Shown piece after piece: positions 25,100 to 33,100 of a DNA stretch of 64,000 bases. Each line of letters begins with the position of its first letter. Position 1 is the stretch's first letter. Position numbers and translations under genes: made by a program. The notes under the pieces are model-generated. The model worked only from the letters and a program-made list of their open reading frames with translations. It searched no databases and was not told the DNA's origin. The DNA is from Candidatus Woesearchaeota archaeon. GTDB lineage: Archaea > Nanobdellota > Nanobdellia > Woesearchaeales > JAFGPW01. The DNA lies in contig JAFGPW010000005.1 of assembly GCA_016935985.1 (NCBI GenBank), forward strand, positions 186,001 through 250,000, in the 5' to 3' direction.

Positions 25100-26353
25100 A
25101 TGCATATCGTCGTCAACGTGCTGCTGTGGTTCACGTACCTCATCTCTCTCTTCTTCGCGATATTCTGGTTCATCGTGCTCCTCGAGGACCGGCCGCAGAA
25201 GAGGCTCGCGAGGCTCGCGAGGCTCCCCACGGTCTCGATTGTGATCCCCGCCTACAACGAGGAGAAGACGATCAGGGACACGGTCATGTCGGTCATCAGG
25301 CTCGACTACCCGAAGGATCTCATGGAGATCCTCATCATGAACGACGGCTCCACCGACCGCACCCAGGCGATCGTCGAGGGGCTCATCGCGAAGCATCCGG
25401 GGATCGGCCTGCGGCACATCTACCAGGAGAACGCGGGGAAGGGCGCCGCCATGAACCGTGCGCTCAAGGTGGCGAAGGGCGAGTACTTCATCTGCCTGGA
25501 TGCCGACTCCTATGTCTCGAAGGACGCGCTCAAGCGCATGCTCCCCCATTTCACCGACGAGAGGATAGCCGCGGTGCTGCCGACGCTCAAGGTCAAGGAC
25601 CCGAAGAACATGGTCCAGAAGTTCCAGTGGTACGAATACATCGTCAACATGTTCTACAAGAAGCTCATGAGCGACCTCAACTGCGTGCATGTCGCGCCGG
25701 GCCCCTTCTCCATCTACCGCGCCCCTGTGCTCAGGGAGGTGGGCGGCTTTGACCCCAACCGCAACCTCACCGAGGACCTCGAGATAACGCTCCGGCTGCA
25801 GAGCCGCAACTACCGGCTGGTCCAGCTCCTCGACGTCGAGATCGAGACCCAGGCGCCGACCACCTACAGGCAGCTCTACACCCAGCGCAACCGGTGGTTC
25901 AAAGGCGCTCTGCTCAACGCGCTCGCCTACAAGCGCATGCTCTTCAACCGCGCCTACGGCGACTTTGGCATGATCCAGATGCCGACGATCATGGTATCCG
26001 GCATCCTCGCGCTCATCATCATCACCTCCACCGTCTACTACGCGCTCAAGCCCTACATCAAGTACCTCTGGAACCTGAGCTACGTCGACTACGACATCTG
26101 GACCTTCATCCACGACTTCACCCCCAATCTCCACCTCCTCGACCTCAATTTCATGACGCTCGCCGTCGCCTTCATCATGATCATGATCACCGGCCTTGTC
26201 ATCTACAAGTCGCATCAGTCGACGAACGAACGTGTCCTCCAGTTCGGGTTCACGCCGATATTCCTTTACCTGTTCTTCTACTACCTCGTGATCTCTGCCA
26301 TGTGGGTCGGGATCGCCTTCGACCTCGCCACCGGCAGGAGGCAGCACTGGTGA
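25100..26353 (+). CDS. processive-type glycosyltransferase family 2
   Basis: 417 residues. One N-terminal helix (about 5-25), a GT-A domain (about 45-290) and C-terminal helices (three). Catalytic features: SIVIPAYNEE, NDGSTD, the DxD-type LDADS, TED, and QRNRW, the signature of processive synthases such as cellulose or hyaluronan synthases. It probably builds a surface or lipid-linked glycan at the cytoplasmic face. It starts 17 bases after the STT3-like gene and is followed after 4 bases by the thioredoxin-like gene. Confidence 0.85.
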   Translation: MHIVVNVLLWFTYLISLFFAIFWFIVLLEDRPQKRLARLARLPTVSIVIPAYNEEKTIRDTVMSVIRLDYPKDLMEILIMNDGSTDRTQAIVEGLIAKHPGIGLRHIYQENAGKGAAMNRALKVAKGEYFICLDADSYVSKDALKRMLPHFTDERIAAVLPTLKVKDPKNMVQKFQWYEYIVNMFYKKLMSDLNCVHVAPGPFSIYRAPVLREVGGFDPNRNLTEDLEITLRLQSRNYRLVQLLDVEIETQAPTTYRQLYTQRNRWFKGALLNALAYKRMLFNRAYGDFGMIQMPTIMVSGILALIIITSTVYYALKPYIKYLWNLSYVDYDIWTFIHDFTPNLHLLDLNFMTLAVAFIMIMITGLVIYKSHQSTNERVLQFGFTPIFLYLFFYYLVISAMWVGIAFDLATGRRQHW

Positions 26354-26357
26354 TCGC

Positions 26358-27083
26358 ATGCAGCAGCGTCGCGTATCCTCGGAGAAGTACGTGATCGCTG
26401 GCGTGATAACGCTCGGCATCTTCCTGCTCGGCCTCTTCCTCGGGCTCGTGATCGAGGGGAAAAGGGTCGTCTACATCCAGTCGATGGCGCGGGAGCAGAA
26501 GCTCGACTTCTCCTCGTTGCAGCTCCAGTACGCTTACATGGACCAGCTCTCGCAGGAGGACAACTGCCCGCGCGTGACGAAGGCCTTCGAGGACTCGATC
26601 GAGAGCCTGGAGGAGACAAGGCTGCGGCTCGAGAGCTACAACCAGAACGCGCAGATCAACAAGTACGACTTCACGGTGCTGCAGCGGGAGTACATCCAGG
26701 CGCAGATCAACTACTGGCTGCTCTCGAAGCGCACGCGCGCGACGTGCAACACGTCAGTCGCGACGGTGCTCTACTTCTACGGCACCAAGCAGCAGTGCCC
26801 CGACTGTGAGGAGCAGGCCTTCATCCTGACCTACCTCAAGAAGCGGCTCAAGGAGAGGCTGCTCGTCTTCGCCTTCGACGCGAACAACGAGGACGAGCCG
26901 ATGATCGACATCCTCAAGAAGACCTACAACTTCCAGGTCTACCCGACGGTCGTGGTCGAGGACACGATCTTCACCGGCCTCACCCCGATGGACGACATCC
27001 TCATCGGGATCTGCCCCTTCTATGACGAGACTGTCGAGGACTGCGCCGGCTTCTTCGCGGCCACCTCAGCCGATGGAGAATGA
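26358..27083 (+). CDS. membrane-anchored thioredoxin-like protein with CPDC
   Basis: 241 residues. One N-terminal helix (about 12-31) places the rest outside the cell. A helical region (about 35-125, likely coiled coil) precedes a thioredoxin-like domain with VLYFYGTKQQCPDCEEQA, active-site Cys147 and Cys150, and the cis-proline motif YPTV. The family forms or rearranges disulfides. Eukaryotic oligosaccharyltransferase contains thioredoxin-fold subunits with CxxC (Ost3/Ost6); the position next to two STT3-like genes suggests a comparable job, by analogy only. Confidence 0.82.
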   Translation: MQQRRVSSEKYVIAGVITLGIFLLGLFLGLVIEGKRVVYIQSMAREQKLDFSSLQLQYAYMDQLSQEDNCPRVTKAFEDSIESLEETRLRLESYNQNAQINKYDFTVLQREYIQAQINYWLLSKRTRATCNTSVATVLYFYGTKQQCPDCEEQAFILTYLKKRLKERLLVFAFDANNEDEPMIDILKKTYNFQVYPTVVVEDTIFTGLTPMDDILIGICPFYDETVEDCAGFFAATSADGE

Positions 27084-28570
27084 GACCGTCCCCTCCCTTG
27101 CGGTTCCTCACGGACCATCGGGAACTGGCGCTGGTCCTCTTCGCGGCGCTCGCCGCGCGCCTCGTCTTCCTGCGCGACCCGCATGAGGTCTGGTGGGACG
27201 CCTCGGTCTACATCGGCATGGGGAGATTCATCTTCTCAGGGGGGGCTGCCGGCCTTTGGGAGCCGATACGCGGCCTTGTCTGGCCCTTCCTCCTCGGCAG
27301 CATCCAGGCGGTGGGACTCCCCTTGCTCCTCTCCGCGAAGGTCCTGCAGATCCTGCTCGTCCTCGCCTCCGTCGTGCTGGCGTACCTGATCGGCGAGCAC
27401 GCCTTCTCGCGCCGGGTGGCGGCATTCTCGGCAGCGCTCGTCGCGCTCTCATCCACTCTCTTCTTCGCGACCTTCCACCTCTACGTCGAGCCGCTCGCGC
27501 TCGCGCTCGCGCTATGCGGCATCCTCTGCTGGCTCAAGGGACGGCACCTGGCGGCGGGCATGCTCCTCTCGCTCGCGTTCCTCGCGAAGTTCCCGGCAGG
27601 GATGTTCTTCGGCATCGTCGTGCTGATCGAGGCGGCATCGCTCCTCTCGACAGACGCTGCGGAGAGGTCGCGGGCTCTCGCCTCGATCGGCAGGATGCTC
27701 CTCGGATTCTCGTTCCTCACAATCCCTTACCTCCTGCTCAACCTGGTGCTGTATGGGAGCCCGCTCTTCCCCCTCTTCCAGGCGAGCGAGGTGATCGGAG
27801 GGGTCGTCGCCTGCACCTCCCTCTACCTGCAGCCGTGGTCGTTCTACCTGGTCCACGCGGCGAAGGATTCCGCGCTCCACCTCTTCGCGGTCCTCGGCAT
27901 CGCCGGCCTCGCCGTCGGCCTGCGCGGCGAGCGGTACCGGCGCAGCCAGCTCGTCCTGCTGCTCCTCTTCGTCCCGGCGCTCTACTTCCAGTCCCTCGCG
28001 TGCAAGACGCCGCGCTACTTCCTGCTGATGCTCCCCGGCCTCGCGTTCCTCTCCGCCGTCGGGATCGATTCACTCGTCAGGCAGGCGAAGCGGCGGGAGC
28101 GGCTCTGGACCGCGCTCGCCCTCATCGCGATACTTGCGGTCGGCCTCCTCTCCGCGATCACGTACTACCATGGGAACGAGCGTTTCGAGATGAAGGGAGA
28201 AAGCTCCTTCTACACCTACCTCTCCGGGAAAGACGTCGACGGCGAGGTGCTCACCACGACACCGCACATCACGCTCTACGCGGACGCCCCGCTCGGCCTC
28301 GTCTACTACCCTCTCTTCGACTCCCGGAAGCTGGATGCGTACTCATCCTACGTGGATGAGAACAGGGACCGCATCGCCTATGTCTTCATCGACACCGCCG
28401 ATATCCCCTGCCCGCCCGATGACGATACGTGCGACGGGAAACGCGAGGGGTTCATCTCGCTGCTGAACCGGACGTTCGGCCAGCTCTACCGCGAGGACCT
28501 CGGCTGGACCGAGCGCCTCATCTTCGGCAGACGAGCAGATAGTGCGGGAAGAGCGCCCGTCGCACCCTGA
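27080..28570 (+). CDS. GT-C family membrane glycosyltransferase (PMT/ArnT-like)
   Basis: 496 residues, many membrane helices. The first loop contains the acidic motif VWWDASVY, and the overall plan (long first loop, helices, soluble C-terminus) is that of dolichyl-phosphate-sugar transferases. Such enzymes move a sugar from polyprenyl phosphate to an acceptor outside the cell. It begins in an ATGA overlap. Its last 17 codons run antisense into the 3' end of the convergent methyltransferase gene and are probably not conserved. Confidence 0.8.
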   Translation: MRPSPPLRFLTDHRELALVLFAALAARLVFLRDPHEVWWDASVYIGMGRFIFSGGAAGLWEPIRGLVWPFLLGSIQAVGLPLLLSAKVLQILLVLASVVLAYLIGEHAFSRRVAAFSAALVALSSTLFFATFHLYVEPLALALALCGILCWLKGRHLAAGMLLSLAFLAKFPAGMFFGIVVLIEAASLLSTDAAERSRALASIGRMLLGFSFLTIPYLLLNLVLYGSPLFPLFQASEVIGGVVACTSLYLQPWSFYLVHAAKDSALHLFAVLGIAGLAVGLRGERYRRSQLVLLLLFVPALYFQSLACKTPRYFLLMLPGLAFLSAVGIDSLVRQAKRRERLWTALALIAILAVGLLSAITYYHGNERFEMKGESSFYTYLSGKDVDGEVLTTTPHITLYADAPLGLVYYPLFDSRKLDAYSSYVDENRDRIAYVFIDTADIPCPPDDDTCDGKREGFISLLNRTFGQLYREDLGWTERLIFGRRADSAGRAPVAP

Positions 28571-29123
28571 TCCCCTCGACCCTGAACCCCCTCTCCCGCA
28601 GATCGTCCTCGAGCCGCCGCCGATCGAGGTACCACATCCTGCCGCCCTTTGTCATCAGCTTGTCAAGGAGCCAGGTGATGCCGATACGCACGGTATCCGC
28701 AGGGTCGACCTCCTTGACCACGAGAACGCCTCCCCGCCTGAGCCTCGTGGCGCAGGCGTCGATGAGGATCGTCTGGGCGGGCGGCGGGATATGGTGGAGC
28801 AGGTCGACGAGAAGCAGGCAGTCCGCGTGCATGATCGCAGGGTCCTTGACGATGTCCTTCGCGACGAAGGAGAGGTTCGGGACCCTTGCCGCGCTCTCTT
28901 GCGCACGCCTCACCCTGTGGGGATCGAGCTCGAGCCCGACGACATTTCGCGTCCGAGACCGCCGGGCGAGGTAGTTGGCGAGCACGCCGCATCCCGAGCC
29001 GATGTCCACGATGAGCCCCCGCACCGGCACGTGCGCGCCGATCTCCTCGAGCGGGATGATGCGCTGGCGCACCCATACGTAGGCGCGCACGAACGCTCCC
29101 TTATAGTATCGTGCGAACTCCAT
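28518..29123 (-). CDS. class I SAM-dependent methyltransferase
   Basis: 201 residues. Motif I is IVDIGSGCGVLANYLA (about 39-54), followed by GLELDPHRV (motif II acidic residue) and LLLVDLLHHIP (motif IV region), the Methyltransf_25/11 pattern. The substrate is unknown; the location between a GT-C enzyme and a prenyl-phosphate transferase suggests a lipid or glycan precursor. It overlaps the convergent gene by 53 bases at its 3' end and shares a TATA element with the divergent gene. Confidence 0.8.
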   Translation of the reverse strand: MEFARYYKGAFVRAYVWVRQRIIPLEEIGAHVPVRGLIVDIGSGCGVLANYLARRSRTRNVVGLELDPHRVRRAQESAARVPNLSFVAKDIVKDPAIMHADCLLLVDLLHHIPPPAQTILIDACATRLRRGGVLVVKEVDPADTVRIGITWLLDKLMTKGGRMWYLDRRRLEDDLRERGFRVEGIRVRRALFPHYLLVCRR

Positions 29124-29142
29124 AGGGTATCCTTGGCAAAAC

Positions 29143-29151
29143 TATTATATA
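29143..29151. promoter_or_regulatory. TATA element that could serve both directions
   Basis: TATTATATA reads as TATATAATA on the other strand. Its centre (29147) is 28 bases before the plus-strand ATG (29175) and 24 bases from the minus-strand ATG (29123), so both genes could be leaderless from one element. Confidence 0.55.
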
Positions 29152-29174
29152 CGGCTTTCGTCTCCTGCCGTGGC

Positions 29175-30032
29175 ATGGGCATCCGGACGCTTGTATCCCT
29201 CATGCGCGTGCCACAATGGTACAAGAGCCTGATGGTCCTGCTCGCGCTCATCTTCTCGGGACGGCTCCTCGACCCCTCTTCCATGCTTCAGGCAAGCATC
29301 GCTTTCGTCGCGCTCTCGCTCGTCTCGTCCGCCGGCTACATCCTCAACGACCTCGTCGACCTGCGGGCAGACCGCGCGCACCCGGAGAAGCGGAAGCGGC
29401 CGGTCGCGGCAGGCCTCGTCTCGAAGCCGGTGGCGGCGCTCGTCATGCTCCTCTCGCTCGTCGTCGGCTTCGGCCTCGGTGCCGCGCTCCCGCCTGGCTT
29501 CCTCCTCGCGATCGCGGGCGTTTTCGGCATATTCGTCCTCTATTCTCTCCTGCTGCGCCGCGTGGCGTTCGCGGACATCCTCGCGATCTCGACGAACTTC
29601 GCGCTGCGGGCGGTCGCCGGGGCGCTCGCGATCTCCGTATGGGTGTCGCCCTGGCTCATCCTCTGCCCCTTCTTCCTCTCCCTCTTCCTCTCGGTGTCCA
29701 AGCGCCGGGCGACGGTCGCGCTGCTTGGGAGGAAGGCGGCCTCCTTCAGCCCTGCCCTTTCCGCCTACACCCCTGAGACCACCGACGCCCTCTCGGTCGT
29801 GAGCCTCACCGCGCTGCTGCTGAGCTACGCCCTCTACAGCTTCCTCTCAGGCAACACCGTCCTCTTCGTCACGCTCCCGGTGGCGCTCTACGCGCTCTTC
29901 CGCTACTTCTGGCTGTCCCGCGCCGATTCGGCGGTCGGCCGCGAGCCGAGCCTCGCTGCTTGGGACCCAGGGCTTCTCCTATCCCTGGCCCTCTGGACCG
30001 GGCTGATCCTCCTCGCCCTCTACCTCGCCTGA
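29175..30032 (+). CDS. UbiA-family prenyl-phosphate transferase, DPPR-synthase-like
   Basis: 285 residues with about nine membrane helices. MRVPQWYKSLMV at the N-terminus and YILNDLVDLRADRAHPEKRKRP (NDxxDxxxD metal/diphosphate site) match the subgroup that includes decaprenyl-phosphate 5-phosphoribosyltransferase, rather than menaquinone or lipid-ether UbiA enzymes. That enzyme attaches phosphoribose to a polyprenyl phosphate, the first step towards an arabinose donor in mycobacteria. In this context it would supply a lipid-linked pentose for surface glycans (inference). Confidence 0.82.
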   Translation: MGIRTLVSLMRVPQWYKSLMVLLALIFSGRLLDPSSMLQASIAFVALSLVSSAGYILNDLVDLRADRAHPEKRKRPVAAGLVSKPVAALVMLLSLVVGFGLGAALPPGFLLAIAGVFGIFVLYSLLLRRVAFADILAISTNFALRAVAGALAISVWVSPWLILCPFFLSLFLSVSKRRATVALLGRKAASFSPALSAYTPETTDALSVVSLTALLLSYALYSFLSGNTVLFVTLPVALYALFRYFWLSRADSAVGREPSLAAWDPGLLLSLALWTGLILLALYLA

Positions 30033-30067
30033 GCGCATTCGGGCCCGGACGGTGGTGAAAAGGGAAA

Positions 30068-30077
30068 GATTTAAAAA
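30068..30077 (+). promoter_or_regulatory. TATA box for the 1981-residue surface protein
   Basis: GATTTAAAAA preceded by GGGAAA. A second identical 10-mer lies 25 bases downstream (30093-30102), but only the first places the transcript start before the ribosome binding site. Confidence 0.55.
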
Positions 30078-30113
30078 CCGAAAACCACCCTTGATTTAAA
30101 AAGAGGTGATGGT

Positions 30114-33100
30114 GTGCACATCACGAAAAAGAGGCTCGCAGTAATCACAGTGCTCCTCACAGCCCTCCTCGCGGTAGGCCTCGCCGCAGGGTTCAGCGTC
30201 ATCATCGAGACCCCGCAGCCGGATGTGGTGATCGAAGGCCTGTATCTCCTCAATGTCTCGATCCTCAATCAGGATGTCACCAATATCACTTTCTTCCTGG
30301 ATTCGTATTCGACCCTCATCGGATTCAACGACACTTTTTCAAACAGCACAAACTACACCTTTTTCTGGAACACCTCAAGCGTCTCCGACGGCCTCTATAC
30401 TCTCTTAGTCAACGCCACGAACTGGTCAGGAGCGAATGTGACGAACAGTTCGGGCAATGTCCGGATCGACAATAACGCTCCCACCTGGTCATCGGAGAGC
30501 TCGAATACGACAATCCGAGCCAGGGAGGTTCTCCTCTCGGTCTACTGGCAGGACACCTTCAACTCTTCATCATACCTCTTTTCTACGAATAACTCCGGGA
30601 TGTGGGTAAATGGATCCTGGACTTCCTTTAACGGTCTCAATTGGTCAAATTCCTCGATACTGCTCAATGACACCGTCGGCGTTCATGTCGGATGGATGGT
30701 CTATGCGAACGATTCCCTCAACCATATGAACCAGACGTCTGTCTTCACCATCGTCACCACCGGCAAGCCGAACACATTACCACAAGCACCAATACTCTTC
30801 TCTCCGGTGAACCTCTCGCAGACCGGCAACCTGACCCCCAACTTCTGGTTCAATGCGACGGATGCCGAGAACGCGACGCTCAACTGCTCGCTCTATGTGA
30901 ACGGCTCCTGGACCGCGTCGGCTGTCGCCTCCAACGGGTCGAACGAGTCAGTCAACTATACCTTCGGTTCATACGGCGATTATCTCTGGTATATAAACTG
31001 TTCTGATGGGGAGTTTGTGAACGCCTCGATCGTAGCCTCCCTCAACCTTACGGATGGCGTCTCGCCAGCGTTCCTATCTGTCTTCAACTACTCGATAACG
31101 AACGAGTCGGCGGTGGTGAACTTCACGCTCGACAAGCTCGCGAACGCGACGCTCACGCTCAACGGCACGAACTACACAAACAGCAGCTTCCTGAGCGATT
31201 ATCTCTTCAATCTCATCGGCCTGAACGCGAGTACCCTGTATGTCTATACAATCACCGCCTGCAACCAATGGGGCTACTGCAACGAGACAGGGCCATACAA
31301 CTTCACGACACAGGTGACGCCAGTGAACACGCCTCCTGACGTGCCGACGCTCTACTATCCGGTCAACACCTCGCAGATCGGGAACCTCTCTGTCTGGTTT
31401 TGGTTCAACGCGACGGATGCGGAGAACGCGACGCTCAACTGCTCGGTGTATGTGAACGGCTCATGGGTTGCCTGGGCACCTGCTTCGAACGGCACGAACG
31501 CCTCGGTCAACTATTCCTTCGGCTCGTATGGGAACTACTCCTGGTATGTCAACTGTTCTGACGGCGAGTACTGGAGCAGCTCGGCGGACGCGTGGATACA
31601 TCATATCGACAACGTCCCCCCAACCTTCCTATCGGTGTTCAACTACTCGATCACGAACGAGTCGGCGGTGGTGAACTTCACGCTTGACAAGCTTGGGAAC
31701 ATGACCGTCACGCTGAACGGCACGAACCATACGAACACTTCTTTCCGGCTCAACCACATCATCGCTCTCTCTGGGCTCAATGCGAGCGCGCAGTATGTGT
31801 ATGCCCTCATCGCCTGTAACCTGTGGGGCTACTGCAACGAGACGGGCCCCTACTCCTTCACGACGAACGCGACCCCGACGCCGAATGCCGGTCCTGATGG
31901 CATCGAGGCGTTCTATCCTGTGTCTGATACGCAGAACGACAATCTGACCGTATTCTTTTGGTTTAACGTGATGGATCCTGACAATGCGACGCTGTCGTGC
32001 GGCCTGTATATCAACGGCACGCTCAACCAGACGAACGCATCGGTTGCGAATAGCACGAACACTTCCTTCACCTGGGCTTTCGGTGCGTACGGCGACTATT
32101 CATGGTCTGTCAACTGCACCGATGGCGAGTACTTCAACTGGACCGCTCCCGCGGCGTTCACCTTGGCTGATACCGTGCCGCCGGCGATATCCGGCGTCGT
32201 CAACCACACCATCACCAATGTCTCAGCGATCGTCAACTTCAGTATCGACAAGCTCGCGAACGCGACGATCGCCCTGAACAGCAGCGTGAACTATACCGAC
32301 ACCTCGTTCAACACGAGCCATAGCATCGCGCTCTCTGGCCTCTCGCCCAACACGAGCTACTCCTACACAGTTTATGCCTGCAACCCGTGTGGCTATTGCG
32401 CCTCTGACGGCCCGTACCTCTTCAACACCACGCCAACCGCACCCAACACCCCGCCGAACGTCACGCTCCTCTACCCGACCGACGGCCTGCAGCTCAACAA
32501 CACCGCGACCGCCACCTTCAACTTCTCGGTCATCGACAACACGAGCGCCTCCCTCACCTGCACGCTCTACATCAACGGGAGCGCGAACGCGACCGATGCG
32601 GCGGTATCGAACGACACCAACAGCGAACTCGCTACCGGCATCGGCAACGGCTTCTACCAGTGGCTCGTCTCCTGCACGGACGGCGAGTACGCCGTGAACT
32701 CGACCGTGTTTGGCCTCACGGTCGCCGACACCCAGCCGCCGGCCTTCCATTCCATCGTCCTCAGCGAGGACTATGTCCAGAGCGGCACCAACGTCACCAT
32801 CACCGTCAACGCGAGCGACGCCTACGGCATCGCCGGCGTCACCGCGGAAGGCGTCTCCCTCAGCTACGCGGCCGGGCTCTGGAGCGGGACGATCGCGCTT
32901 GCCGACAAGGCGGAGGACAATGTCACGGTGAACGCGACCGACAGCAACGGCAACGTCGCCATTAACACCTCGACGGCGTACACCATCGACGACCTCGACC
33001 CAGTCTTCGGGACGATCACCGTCACGCCGAACATCATAACATCATCCGCCACCGTCGCCTATGCCGTCGGCTGCGAGGACAACACCACGGTCGTGAGCGT

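Noticed and set aside
28542-29174. A long 5' extension of the UbiA-like frame
   Set aside because: It is antisense to the methyltransferase gene and upstream of the TATA box; the UbiA family begins at 29175.
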